Assembly (NCBI GenBank): GCA_964006375.1
Contig: OZ023262.1
Location: forward strand, 91,585,654 to 91,649,653
From: Tillus elongatus
Taxonomy: Eukaryota; Arthropoda; Insecta; Coleoptera; Cleridae
Reading direction: 5' to 3'
DNA length: 64,000 nt
A model generated the notes under the pieces. The model was not told the DNA's origin and did no database searches. It saw only the letters and a program-made list of their open reading frames with translations. The translations under genes and the position numbers were made by a program. Within the stretch, counting starts at the first letter, position 1; each line of letters begins with the position of its first letter. Shown in pieces: positions 45,961-55,860 of the stretch.

Positions 45961-48900
45961 AAGACTGTTCGTCCCGAACAGTATTTACCGGCCGCCAACT
46001 TGGGGGTTCGTTGCCCCGATAGGGACTCAACCTCTCTATGTGAACAACTTTGGGTTTAGTTCTTGGAGACAGCTGGATTCTGTAGACTAGGTCGTTAATT
46101 TTCTTAGTCACCAAGTATGGCCCTTCCCATGGTTTCTGAAGTTTGGGACTGAGGCCCTTTCTCCTTGTTGGTTGGTACAGCCACACTGCATCACCTTCCT
46201 TGAATGTATGAGGTGTTGCTCTGCGATCCAAGCGCATCTTCATCCGGTCACTGCTTAAGAGGAGCCTATCTTTGACACATCTGTGTATAGTGCGCAGTTT
46301 TCCTTCTAGGTCGGCGACATACTCAGGTAACGTAGCTAGTTCCGCTATGTCCTCGTTCGGTGGTGGTCTCGTCATGTCGATTGGTAACCGCATCTCTCTG
46401 CCGGTCAACATCATGGATGGAGTGTAGCCGGTAGATTCATGCTGAGAGCTTCTGTAAGCTAGGAGGAACAGAGGTATCAGATTGTCCCAGGTTCTCTGAT
46501 TCTCGTCGACAAACATAGCAAGATACTGATTGATGGTCCTGTTATGCCGTTCTACCATGCCGTCTGATTGAGGGTGGAGTGGCGTTGTTCTCGTTTTCTT
46601 TATGCCTAGCAAGTCCATTAGGCTCTTCCAGACCTCTGATTCGAAATTCCGGCCCTGGTCGGTGTGAATCTCCAAGGGTACGCCATGCCGTGATATGACA
46701 TTTTCCATCAGGGCTTCTGCTACGGTCGTTGCCTCTTGGTTGGGGATCGGCGCAACTTCAGGCCATTTTGAGAAGTAGTCCATCGCCACCATTATGTATC
46801 TGTTCCCAGACTCCGTGATGGGAAAAGGTCCTGCGATGTCTACGGCAACTCTCTCCCACGGTGTACCTGAGATGTACTGCATCATTTTTCCTCTGGTTCG
46901 GGTCTTTGGTCCTTTCTTTGAAGCACATTGGTCACATCTTTTGCACCATTCTTCCACGCTCCTTCGGCAGTTTATCCAATAGAAGCGGTCTCTCACTCTG
47001 GCGAGAGTCCTGTTGACCCCAAAGTGGCCTCCACTTCTACTATTGTGTAACTCTTGAAGAACACTGCTTATGCACTCACTTGGCACAACGGTCTGGTATA
47101 TACAGTCTCTACCATCGGCAGTTTCCCATTTTCGAGTGATCATGTCATTCTTTAGAGACAATGAGTCCCATTGTAGCCAGTAGCCTTTAACCTCCGCCCC
47201 AAGAAGGGACACATCGTGCCACTTAGGTCTTTTCCCCTTTTGTAGCCATTCTCTAATATTTTTCAAGTCTGGATCTGTCTTCTGTGCGTCTCTGATGTAT
47301 TCAAGATTTACGTCTAGATCGGTGTTATTCTCCTGTCCTGCCACCAGTTGTTTGATCTGATGAGTTACTTTGTCGATCTCTTTGTTCTCTTGTCGCTCGC
47401 AAAATTTACATTCATGCACTGAACATGGTCTTCTTGACAGGCTGTCTGCATTGGCGTGACTTCTTCCTTTTCGATTTTCAATCCGGAAGTCGTAGCTCTG
47501 CAGTTTCTCTATCCATCGGGCTATCTGTCCTTCGGGATTTCTAAAGTTCAGAAGCCATTGCAGAGCAGAGTGATCCGACCTCACGCGGAATGTTCTTCCA
47601 TACAGGAAGCTGTGGAAATGTTCGATGGAGCTTACAACTGCCAGCAGTTCTTTCAGGGTTACACAGTAATTCCTTTCTGCTTTTCCGAACGTTTTGCTGA
47701 AGTAGCCTATCACTTCTTCTCCGGCTTGGAGCTGCGAGAGTACTGCCCCAATGCCATACTGGGAAGCATCGGTGTCCAGTATGAACAGTCCTTCGTCCCG
47801 AGGATAAGCCAGTATAGGAGCAGTGAGAAGACGATGTTTGAGTTCTCTAAAAGACTCTTGGCAATCTGGTGACCAGATGAACTCGACCTTATTTTCAGTC
47901 AGGCTATGCAGAGGTTTCGCAATGCTGCTGAAGTACTTCACAAAGCGTCGGTAGTAGCTGCAAAGTCCCAGAAAACTTCTGAGCTCATGTTTGTTCCTCG
48001 GCACAGGCCAGTCTCTTACTGCCTTTATTTTCTCTGGATCAGTTTCTATCCCTTTCTCAGAAACGACATGTCCGAGGAAACTCACTTTCTTCTGGAAGAG
48101 GGCACATTTCTTGGGATTAAGTTGCAGATTGGCACCTCTCAGCCTGGAGAAAACTTGCTTCAGATTCGACAGGTGTTCATCGAAAGTCCTTCCAATCACC
48201 ATGACATCATCGAGATACACCAGGCATGTTTCCCATGTCAGTCCTCTCAGCACTAACTCCATTAGTCGCTCGAAGGTGGCAGGAGCATTATATAAGCCGA
48301 ATGGCATGACCTTGAATTGGTACAACCCATTCCCGGTTGAAAAAGCAGTCTTCTCCTTATCGTCTTTATGGAGTTCCACTTGCCAGTAGCCACTTTTCAG
48401 GTCTAATGTAGAGAACCACTTTGATCCGGCCAAAGTGTTCAAAGTGTCGTCGATCCGGGGCAGGGGATAACTGTCTTTCTTGGTGACATCATTCAGCTTC
48501 CTATAGTCCACGCAAAATCTCATAGTGCCGTCTTTCTTGGTGACCAAAACTACTGGGGACGACCAAGGACTATTAGACTCCTCGATCACACCATCTTCCA
48601 GCATTTCGTTAACCATCGCCTTGATTTCTGATTGCTTGGCAAAAGGCAGTCTTCTCGGCGGCTGTCTAATTGGTCTTGCGTCGCCAGTATTAATTCTGTG
48701 TTGCACTAGACTCGTACGACCTGTGATTTTATCTTGAGCGAAGATATCAGCCTCCTCCAATACGAACTTCAGGGCCATCTCCATCTCCATATTGTTCAAT
48801 TGGCCCCATGAATTCTTGAACCGCTCTACTATTTCTACTGGCAGTCTTCTGTCTAATGCAGTGGGTGTCTCGTTTTTGGACAACATCACTCGGTCAGTGG

Positions 48901-49609
48901 GTTCGCAAGTGGCGATAACCTCACCTTTCTTCAATGTGACCCTGTTAGTTTGTACGTTAGCCACTCTTATGGGTATTGTCTTCTTCGGGTCTACTAAGCA
49001 TCGTGCGACGAGGGCACCATCACGTCTATCTTTTAGGGGCTCCGCTATGAGAGCAGACATACAATCAAGTTTCTTCTCTAGTCTGGCTCTGACAATCTTC
49101 TCACTGTTACCAGGAATCCGTGTATCCTCGTCGACAATAAGTCTCACCCTGGGATTAGCTTCGCCTGCTGTTGGAGATAAATACAACTCTTCGTTACCGA
49201 TTTTCAAGATCTTATTCTGGAAGTCTACTGATAGGACATCTAAATCTTCCATTAAATCCAGGCCCAGAATAAATTCGTCGACGATTTCTGCGACGACAGC
49301 CCTTACCTGTAGCTCAGTACTACCCAGCCTAATGTAAACAGTGGCCTCTCCATGCATGGGTATTCTATCTCCTTTTGCCGTCTCCAACACAGGCTGTTTG
49401 TTGGTAGTAAGTGCTGACTTGTTTGGCAACATGTCTGGACGAACAACGGATCTAGTGGCACCAGTATCGATGGTGAAACTGCATTGTCTTCCGTCTATGC
49501 TGCCAGGTATAACGAGGCTCTCGTGGTAGCGTCGGATAGTGGAGACCTTTACTTTGGGGCCTTGGGACTCGCACGCCAGCTGCCGCCCCCTTACACTGGC
49601 GTCAGATTG
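45959..49609 (-). CDS. pol: gypsy Pol: protease, RT, RNase H, integrase
   Basis: The Pol frame is open from the frameshift site (49609) to a TAA at 45961-45959, about 1216 residues. The first ATG (49432) lies downstream of the protease active site, so translation must come from Gag by a -1 shift. Domain order: aspartic protease with IDTGATRSVV (49470-49450) and a later FILGLDLM; RT with FCVDYRKLN, LDLKSGYWQV and YLDDVMVIG (about 48220-48195); RNase H with LDTDASQYGIGAVLS, LKELLAVV and VRSDHSALQWL. Integrase has the H-H-C-C finger (H..SGGHFGVNRTLARVRDRF, C..C) and D, D, E in VAVDIAGPFP, HTDQGRNFES and SDGMVERHNRTI. A chromodomain is not evident. Long open frames on the plus strand are shadows. 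Confidence 0.97.
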   Translation of the reverse strand, partial: QSDASVRGRQLACESQGPKVKVSTIRRYHESLVIPGSIDGRQCSFTIDTGATRSVVRPDMLPNKSALTTNKQPVLETAKGDRIPMHGEATVYIRLGSTELQVRAVVAEIVDEFILGLDLMEDLDVLSVDFQNKILKIGNEELYLSPTAGEANPRVRLIVDEDTRIPGNSEKIVRARLEKKLDCMSALIAEPLKDRRDGALVARCLVDPKKTIPIRVANVQTNRVTLKKGEVIATCEPTDRVMLSKNETPTALDRRLPVEIVERFKNSWGQLNNMEMEMALKFVLEEADIFAQDKITGRTSLVQHRINTGDARPIRQPPRRLPFAKQSEIKAMVNEMLEDGVIEESNSPWSSPVVLVTKKDGTMRFCVDYRKLNDVTKKDSYPLPRIDDTLNTLAGSKWFSTLDLKSGYWQVELHKDDKEKTAFSTGNGLYQFKVMPFGLYNAPATFERLMELVLRGLTWETCLVYLDDVMVIGRTFDEHLSNLKQVFSRLRGANLQLNPKKCALFQKKVSFLGHVVSEKGIETDPEKIKAVRDWPVPRNKHELRSFLGLCSYYRRFVKYFSSIAKPLHSLTENKVEFIWSPDCQESFRELKHRLLTAPILAYPRDEGLFILDTDASQYGIGAVLSQLQAGEEVIGYFSKTFGKAERNYCVTLKELLAVVSSIEHFHSFLYGRTFRVRSDHSALQWLLNFRNPEGQIARWIEKLQSYDFRIENRKGRSHANADSLSRRPCSVHECKFCERQENKEIDKVTHQIKQLVAGQENNTDLDVNLEYIRDAQKTDPDLKNIREWLQKGKRPKWHDVSLLGAEVKGYWLQWDSLSLKNDMITRKWETADGRDCIYQTVVPSECISSVLQELHNSRSGGHFGVNRTLARVRDRFYWINCRRSVEEWCKRCDQCASKKGPKTRTRGKMMQYISGTPWERVAVDIAGPFPITESGNRYIMVAMDYFSKWPEVAPIPNQEATTVAEALMENVISRHGVPLEIHTDQGRNFESEVWKSLMDLLGIKKTRTTPLHPQSDGMVERHNRTINQYLAMFVDENQRTWDNLIPLFLLAYRSSQHESTGYTPSMMLTGREMRLPIDMTRPPPNEDIAELATLPEYVADLEGKLRTIHRCVKDRLLLSSDRMKMRLDRRATPHTFKEGDAVWLYQPTRRKGLSPKLQKPWEGPYLVTKKINDLVYRIQLSPRTKPKVVHIERLSPYRGNEPPSWRPVNTVRDEQS

Positions 49610-49615
49610 TTTCCC
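49573..49615 (-). promoter_or_regulatory. -1 ribosomal frameshift signal between gag and pol
   Basis: On the minus strand the heptamer GGGAAAC (49615-49609) is in the required phase with gag (CA-G GGA AAC). A 6-nt spacer AATCTG follows. Then ACGCCAG (49602-49596) pairs perfectly with CTGGCGT (49579-49573) across a 16-nt loop that includes the gag stop codon (49593-49591). This matches the standard architecture of -1 programmed frameshifting and gives a Gag-Pol fusion. Confidence 0.9.
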
Positions 49616-51093
49616 TGACGCCGCTCACTGTTGGTGTATTCTTGTCTTCTGCGAGCCACCTGTTGGGTTTGTGAGCACTGTCTACTTATGTGCCCTTTCC
49701 TACCACATTTGTAACATTCTATGTCTGACCAATCTGCTTTCGTCCTACGTGCCCCAACCGGTACAGTGAGCTTGCTTATGGCTTCTTTTATCATTTTCAT
49801 TTCTTGCCTTAGTTCCGCTGTCGTGTCTGCAAAGTCCTCTATCTCCTTCACCTCGCGCAGCCTGTTGCGGCGAAGTTGAGATGCATTCTTCGCTGCTTCA
49901 AATTCCAAGCCATAAATTACGCAATCTGTAAGTGTTTTCAACCTTCCGAGCATTAAAGCTTGTTGCATTTCATTATCAAGTACCCCATCGATGAAGGTCT
50001 GGACGGTTATCTGGTTGACAAATTCTTCTGGGGCTTGGGGATATGCCAGTCGCACAAGTTTCTCCACTTCGGCACTAAATTCTTGCAGCGTCTCATTTGG
50101 CTTCTGGGCCCTTGACTTTAGTTGTGTCTGGTAGACCTGGCTCATGTACTTGTTACCATATCTCAAATCTAGGGCCTGTATCACTGTTAAGTAGTTTTGC
50201 TGTTTCGACTCCGGGATGTTCTGGAGGATTTCTAGGGCTTTACCTCGAAGCGAGAGAATTAGAGCAGTTGCTGCCTGTTGTTCGCTCCACCCATTGCTGA
50301 GAGCTGCCGCCTCAAACTGCCTCCTGTACATGGGCCACGATATTTCTCCGTCAACAGTCGGCGGCTTCAAGGTTCCATGAGGCTGCTGCACGATTGGCAT
50401 ATCTTCTTCCGGACGATTTTGAGCTGGGGACATTCCAGTAACTCCTCTTGGTTGAGTTCTATCAGTTTGGCCCATCACCTGTTCTGTCAGTTCTCTATGT
50501 CTGACTTCTGTGCCTTTCATCATCATCTTCATTTGTTCTTTCAACCCTTCAACTTCTTCCCATCGTTTATTCAAATCCTCTGTTACATTATCTACTTTCC
50601 TATCCACATTTTCTATTTGTTCGTTGATCTGTTCAATTTCTTTTTTTACATCGACTCTCATATCATGGAACATACTTCGGATGTCTTCTTTGTCTTCAAG
50701 ACGCCTCTGTTCCTCCTCTTGTCGTCTTCTCTCTTCTTCTTCGCGCCGCCTTCTTTCATCTTCTTGTCGCCGTTGTTCGTCTTCTTCACGTTGCCTCTTG
50801 AGGTCTTCTTTATCTTCTTGTCGCCGTTTTTCGTCTTCTTCGCGTTGCTTCTTGAGTTCTTCTTTATCTTCAAGGCGCCTCTGTTCTTCCTCTTGTCGTC
50901 TTCTCTCGTCTTCTTCGCGCCGTCTTCTTTCATCTTCTTGTCGCCGTTGTTCGTCTTCTTCGCGTTGTCTCTTGAGCTCTTCTTTATCTTCTTGTCGTCT
51001 CTGTTCTTCCTCTTCGCGTTGTCTCTTCAGGAAGTCCATCAACTCTTTGATTTCAGCCATCTTGTCGTAGTCAGTCGATCTAGTGTTTACCAT
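49591..51093 (-). CDS. gag: gypsy Gag, with long charged coiled coil
   Basis: This 500-residue protein starts at the ATG at 51093, 58 nt from the 5' LTR, and ends at the TAA at 49593-49591. Residues of roughly 20-140 are almost entirely E, R, K, Q and D, and should form a long coiled coil. Within it a block of about 40 residues (KRQREEDEQRRQEDERRR to QRRLEDKE) occurs twice with minimal change, separated by about 20 residues. Next is a retrotransposon gag domain (SWPMYRRQFEAAALSNGW, ALILSLRGKALEIL, LRYGNKYMSQVY). One CCHC knuckle near the C-terminus (CYKCGRKGHISRQC) binds RNA. The plus-strand 301-codon frame opposite it is a shadow. Confidence 0.96.
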   Translation of the reverse strand: MVNTRSTDYDKMAEIKELMDFLKRQREEEEQRRQEDKEELKRQREEDEQRRQEDERRRREEDERRRQEEEQRRLEDKEELKKQREEDEKRRQEDKEDLKRQREEDEQRRQEDERRRREEEERRRQEEEQRRLEDKEDIRSMFHDMRVDVKKEIEQINEQIENVDRKVDNVTEDLNKRWEEVEGLKEQMKMMMKGTEVRHRELTEQVMGQTDRTQPRGVTGMSPAQNRPEEDMPIVQQPHGTLKPPTVDGEISWPMYRRQFEAAALSNGWSEQQAATALILSLRGKALEILQNIPESKQQNYLTVIQALDLRYGNKYMSQVYQTQLKSRAQKPNETLQEFSAEVEKLVRLAYPQAPEEFVNQITVQTFIDGVLDNEMQQALMLGRLKTLTDCVIYGLEFEAAKNASQLRRNRLREVKEIEDFADTTAELRQEMKMIKEAISKLTVPVGARRTKADWSDIECYKCGRKGHISRQCSQTQQVARRRQEYTNSERRQGNNLTPV

Positions 51094-51131
51094 TTACAGC
51101 TAGCTCAGTTGTCCACTTCTTCACTCACTTA

Positions 51132-51148
51132 TCCCACCGCTGCCACCA
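51132..51148 (-). promoter_or_regulatory. gypsy primer-binding site, tRNA-Leu type
   Basis: On the minus strand TGGTGGCAGCGGTGGGA starts 3 nt inside the 5' LTR. It is the exact complement of a tRNA end TCCCACCGCTGCCA plus CCA, which matches the 3' end of eukaryotic tRNA-Leu (AAG/TAG) as I remember it. Confidence 0.8.
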
Positions 51149-51151
51149 AAT

Positions 51152-51897
51152 TGTTGCGTTTTCTCCGGGTTCTGGATAAGTGAGACTTTTAATTTTAACA
51201 AAACAACTTTATTTACACTCTAAATATGGATACAATAAAATTTCTAGAATGTCTCTCTCACAAAACACTTAATTTACTGTCTACAATTACTAATCTGCAC
51301 ACAAGTCTCTACACTGGTACTACAGTAGCTACTCTCTTAACACTTTACACTGCTTCTTCAAGTCACTACCACATTCTCTTACTGAACTGAACTAACTCGG
51401 GCTGGCTTGCTTTCGCTTTTATATACTCGCCGTACCTTCCCCTCCTTTCTAGAGCGTTCCATTCCAGAACGTTCCAGGACCTTCTTTTACTAGAAGGTTC
51501 TGTGAATACAGATCGGTTCCGTGTGTATACAGGGGGATGTATATACAGGATGATCCAAATGTGGTCACCACTCCTATGTTACACAAGAGGTGTTTCTCGA
51601 ACTATAAGATCTCTCTGCGTATACAGGGTGTAAGGGTTCTCTGCGTATACAGGGTGTATATATACAGGGTGTTCGGAATGTGCAGACCTTAGTTATCCGT
51701 TCCGACGGGGTACAAGTTGGTAACTTCGTTATTTCTGGTCCTAGAGGGTTGAGACTTCGCCTGAGGGGGGTCACCCCAGGCACCCCCAGGGGGGTGGGGA
51801 GGTGGTGTTGCCAGATTGTGCAAAAATTCCCAGATGTTGGGGAAATTCTGGAGATGTGGCAACACCGCACCTACGTCTATTGAAGTGCTTTGTAACA
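51152..51897 (-). repeat. gypsy 5' LTR (right)
   Basis: Same bounds as the left LTR. It contains the promoter described separately, an AATAAA on the minus strand near 51213-51208, and the TATACAGG repeat cluster (about 51525-51668). Confidence 0.97.
51381..51427 (-). promoter_or_regulatory. gypsy LTR core promoter
   Basis: On the minus strand a TATATAAAA box at about 51425-51417 is followed about 30-35 nt downstream by TCAGTTCAGT (51390-51381), matching the arthropod initiator TCAGT. Start of transcription is inferred from the spacing. The same arrangement exists in the left LTR. Confidence 0.7.
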
Positions 51898-52005
51898 ATA
51901 TATAAACATTTTAACTGACCATGGAAATGGGTTCCAGAGGTCCTAATATGCGGCTCATTTGAAGAAATGTTTCGAAAGTCTCACCATCGATACCTCCCTA
52001 TTAAA
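51898..52005. repeat. TA-element left-flank module (reversed)
   Basis: Continuation of the TA target beyond the gypsy insertion: GAAATGGGTTCCAGAGGTCC and CTCACCATCGATACCTCCC. Its end meets the truncated pogo-like gene. Confidence 0.75.
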
Positions 52006-52718
52006 GAAATAGTTTCTCCTTTTTCTCCAGATGCTAGAGCAGGTACATTCTTGGAACCTTTTTTCGCAATTACGTAGTCTGGTCGGTTATTTAATTGGAG
52101 ACCCGTTTCATCCATGTTAAAAATGTTACTAGGTTTGTTAACGATACCCTTATCCGCTAGTGTTTCTGTCAGTAGATTAAAATAATCAGCAACGTCCTTT
52201 TTATTTATTCCTCTAGCTCATGCCAGAGGAACTCCTTCGGATTTTTTAACAGACAAGTCCATGTTTCTTCGGAGGAATGAATGCAACCAATCTTTATCAG
52301 CTCGGCCTTTATTGGTATTAAATTCGTGAGGTAATTTTAACTGATCAGCTAATCGAAAAGCCATTATACGCACCATAGACCGCGTAGGTGCAAATCCGTT
52401 TTTTTGCAGCTTCTTTATATGTGCAACAAGTTTTCGTTCGTTAATTTCGCCCAATAATGGAGACGGACCAACTGCACCCTTTTTAACGACACCTAAAATA
52501 AATACAACGATTTGGTGTTATATTAGACAAATGTGAGTTTTTAATAAAATACCTAATCGCATTCTTCGACGTAGCGTTGTACATGGTATATTGTATTGTC
52601 TAGAAGCTGCATTTACACCAAGCGTGCCGTTTCTCACTGCTTCAATGGCGGTAGAGAGTCCTTTCTCCGACCAGGAGCCTCTTGAAATATTGGCTATTCG
52701 TTTATAACAACTGGGCAT
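52006..52718 (-). pseudogene. pogo/CENP-B-like transposase gene with one intron, 3'-truncated
   Basis: Exon 1 (52718-52553) encodes a Pipsqueak-type helix-turn-helix (SEKGLSTAIEAVRNGTLGVN, RQYNIPCTTLRRRM). A 60-bp intron follows. Exon 2 (from 52492) continues in frame with VVKKGAVGP and the second DNA-binding domain (RSMVRIMAFRLADQL, KDWLHSFLRRN). A TGA at 52220-52218 replaces an arginine codon expected before ARGINKKDV. Reading resumes to FNMDETGLQL, with the first catalytic D of the DDE domain, and is cut off at about 52006 after GEKGETISL, where TA-element sequence begins. The rest of the nuclease is missing. Such proteins cut DNA at TA sites or have been adopted by hosts as DNA-binding proteins; this copy is inactive. 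Confidence 0.8.
52493..52552 (-). other. 60-bp GT-AG intron
   Basis: Minus-strand sequence from GTATTTTATT to GTATTTATTTTAG. Removing it joins CGATTAG to GTGTCGTT and restores one continuous reading frame (MRLG-VVKKGAVGP). It has a pyrimidine-rich acceptor. Confidence 0.8.
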
Positions 52719-53199
52719 GATGAACCCTAAAACAATTTATCAGTAAATAATAATAATAAATTGGGTGGGATAAATGGCGCATGCCAAATTCGGGTGAGAT
52801 GGCGCGCTCCAACTTAACCGAACTCGGCGAGAGAGATGGCTCACGTTGTGTCTCGCCAACACTCCAATCATATTTACAGTTTAAGGTTAGAAGTATACTT
52901 TGACTGTTTCTAAAGGCAACTATACCAAAAAAACCGGTATCACTTTAAAATATCTCGTTTTATAGCAACTTTTAATAAAGCAAAAAAGTATTCTACGGCC
53001 TATGATATCATTCATGCAATATTTTCTTACCTTTTATTTAGAAAATCACATTTAAACAACACTTATGGAGCGACTGCATGCAGTGGGCGCCTATTTGGTC
53101 ACTAGCACTGCGTCACTTGTAGTATGGCAGCCAATAGCAAACTGCGCCGTCTTAACCGTTGCGCTATCTCTCCTGACTTTACCCTAAACCTAGACCTAG
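52719..53199. other. Upstream region of the pogo-like gene with short repeats
   Basis: No gene. On the minus strand, variants of GCGCCATYTNTC recur: near 52780, 52803 and, more loosely, 52840 and 53165. These could be transposon subterminal sites or promoter elements for the minus-strand gene. Confidence 0.45.
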
Positions 53200-53375
53200 A
53201 ACATTAAATTTTGGTACATAACAGTCTTTTTTAAAGCAGGACGTGTTTTACGACCAGCGTCATTATTTTCGGATATACGATTTTTTTAAACTTCTTTTTA
53301 AAATTTTTAAGATTTGACGGATTTTTAGGAAAATTCGCCACCGCAACGCACTTGCTGCGTCCACAGTTTTACATT
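53200..53375. repeat. Inverted-repeat element end
   Basis: The interior phrase AACCTAGACCTAGAACATTA leads to CACCGCAACGCACTTGCTGC and GTCCACAGTTTTAC at about 53340-53375. Only one end is present. Confidence 0.7.
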
Positions 53376-54084
53376 TATAACATTCTATTTACTTTATATT
53401 TCAGTAATTGCAAACTAAAGTTACGTAAAGAAATTTCCACACTGTTGCATTCATGATGTAGGTTTTCGTCGGCTCCCTTGTTTAGACGTCCCGCAGTTAG
53501 CGGAAAGCCTTCTACGTGGGGTGCGACGCTTGGCTGTCAATCAGCCGCCCCGGCAGTGCCCTCTGTCATTCATGTTTATCCCGCCCAACTTATCCATGTT
53601 AACATGTGCTAATTACTGTGGCAATATCTGCTAGATCGCCCCGTATGAAAATATGAGTGACAGTGATGACTGACAGGGTACAAATGTTCTGCCAGATCAA
53701 GTTGATGTTTTACACGCTGCCCACTGACACATTATGTTGTCCGTGTCAATTTACTCTACAGTTTCGATGGCTTGTTAGGTCTCCTGAATGAAAAACGTCA
53801 TGTGCGTTCATGTAGATTTGTTTGTGTAGTTTAAATGGCTATTCTAGAACTCGTGTTGTCCCGGATAACATGCGGTATGATGTCTGGTATTTCAGGAAAA
53901 TTGGATAGTTGTTGTCTATATCGTATATTAAAACCAGTTGTGTCCGACTTTATGCAGTTTTGAAAATACCATAATTGGAAAAATAGCATGATGACCGACT
54001 GGATTATAGAGTTCGCGCTGAGGTGTGAGCTGAGGACGTCTGATAGACGTCTGTTATCGCGTGTGATAAAGTTCCTTTAATAAA
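53376..54084. other. Balanced-composition, possibly single-copy DNA
   Basis: No coding region. 53455-53700 is noticeably richer in G+C than its surroundings and includes GGCTGTCAATCAGCC, a hairpin containing TGTCAATCA (53550-53565). TGATTGACAG is a known PBC/Meis-type homeoprotein site, so a regulatory role is conceivable but unsupported. Confidence 0.35.
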
Positions 54085-55860
54085 TTGTAAACATGAGAAC
54101 GAATATTTTCAGTCTGGAGTTTATTAATATGGAATATAAAATATCTGCATACGAAACACAGATTTTTATACAAGAGACAAAATGAAGTTGCAAGTACAAG
54201 AGATAATCTCAGTTGGAATGCATGGAAATTAAAGTTGCGAACGCAGAAATTTTAAAAGATATTTCTCAAAAATGGGAAAATAAGTTAGAGCATACGGGGG
54301 CAAATGGAAAAACTTACCAAATAACCAACGAGTGCCAAAAAATATAGTAAGGATACACATAATTCCGATTGATGCTTGATTCTGAAATTAAAAAGGCGCT
54401 ATCCTCATACGGTATTGTGAAAGATATAAAAGACGACTCCTGTAAACCCTTACCTTTTGCATGCTATAATGACGTCAAAATTGTTAAGTTGAAAATACAT
54501 AGGTCGATCCCATCATATGTCCGAATCTCGTGCTGACAGTTTTGGATAACAAACCTGGGCCAAAAGAAAACCTTCAGGCGATGCAAATCTACAGAACACG
54601 AGGCAAAATATTGTATCTCTTCTCAAGACTACATACGTAGAACACGCAACTATGCATTAGCCTTAAATGGCTATTTAAGGCAACAGTATGCTGCTAATAA
54701 AGAATTCATGCATAACAAATACATCACCTTTATCGGTCAGAGTGAAATGCCAAATATCATGGAGGAAAGGAACCAGACCGAAAATACAAATCATAAGGAG
54801 GTAAGACAAACCATAGAAAAAAATGTAGTTGCTAAAAGACTGGGAACAAATTTACCTGCAGGAAACGGTGAAAAGGACACTACACCAGAAGAATTAATTC
54901 AGTCATCGATAAAAAAAGAAGTAGACACCAGTGAAGATAGTGTAGACAATGCACAAACTGGCATTTTTTATCAGAAAACAACAGAAAACGAGGTAGGTAA
55001 CAGCACATGAAGATAGTCATACAAAAAAAAAGGTCAGAAGAGAGGAAAAGCCGACTTCAGTGACTCAGGCAGGGAAACTATAAAACCAAACACAAAGAAA
55101 GTCAACTGGGGAGATGAAGAAGATAAGCTCGAAGATGGAATGAGAAATACAATTACTTTGTCAAGGAAGTCATCAAAGGAATCATATTAAGGTGAAAGTA
55201 AACACAAAATGTCAGACAGCACAATCTGTAACCACCAAATGATCTCATATATCAGATATATTCCCCAAATATGTGTGGTATATCATCAGACTTAAAATTG
55301 CAAATGTAAAAATGTTTTATTCATTGCCATCAAGTCGATATTGTCTTACTGGAAGAAGTAGCCACCAGTGATTTCTCCTTCATTAGTTGCTATAAAGCTA
55401 TCCTTAACATAAATTAAAACAGAAAGGAACAGCAATAATATTAAATGACGGTATCGCTTTTAATGGTGTCTAAATGTTAGAGTCATTGAGAGGTGTAGCC
55501 GTCACAATATTCAACCACAATATAATTAATATATATCCTCCAAGCGGCTGTCAAAACAAAATAACCAGACAAGAGATTTTATAGTGCACCTACTCAAGCT
55601 GTATACCCCAAGCAAAAAACTAATACTAGTCGGTGATTTCAATTGTGTAACTGAAAGAAGCGACGTGTCAAATGACAAATACGACGATATCTGCCCAGTT
55701 TTGAAAAACACCATAAAACACTTAAACCTGGCTGACGTCTGGTCACTTAAATATACAACACCAGGATATACCTACTTTCATACAAAGCGAGCCTCGAGGC
55801 TAGACAGAATTTACGTTAAGCAAGAAATAGTAAATATTTGAAAACAGGTGCATTGATCAA
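54085..55860 (+). pseudogene. L1/Tx1-like LINE: ORF1 and endonuclease start, decayed
   Basis: 54330-54540 reads VRIHIIPIDA, then KKALSSYGIVKDIKDDSCK, DVKIVKLKIHRSIPSYVRI. This matches the RRM-like region of Tx1-type ORF1, with frame breaks. A long lysine- and glutamate-rich stretch follows (open 54708-55007). From about 55290, ORF2 endonuclease remnants appear: DIVLLEEV, then LILVGDFNCV near 55620 (catalytic D and N), NLADVW and TYFHTKRASRLDRIYVKQ (SRLDR) near 55800. Sequence identity to ORF2 stops at about 55845, so RT is absent. Many stops make it inactive. Confidence 0.6.

Noticed and set aside
47456..49529. Several plus-strand frames of 60-180 codons opposite gypsy pol
   Set aside because: Shadows of the intact Pol frame; no motif of their own.
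50278..51183. Plus-strand frames of 301 and 186 codons opposite gypsy gag
   Set aside because: They mirror the repetitive GAA/GAG/CGN codon pattern of the coiled coil on the minus strand; gag is clearly the real frame.
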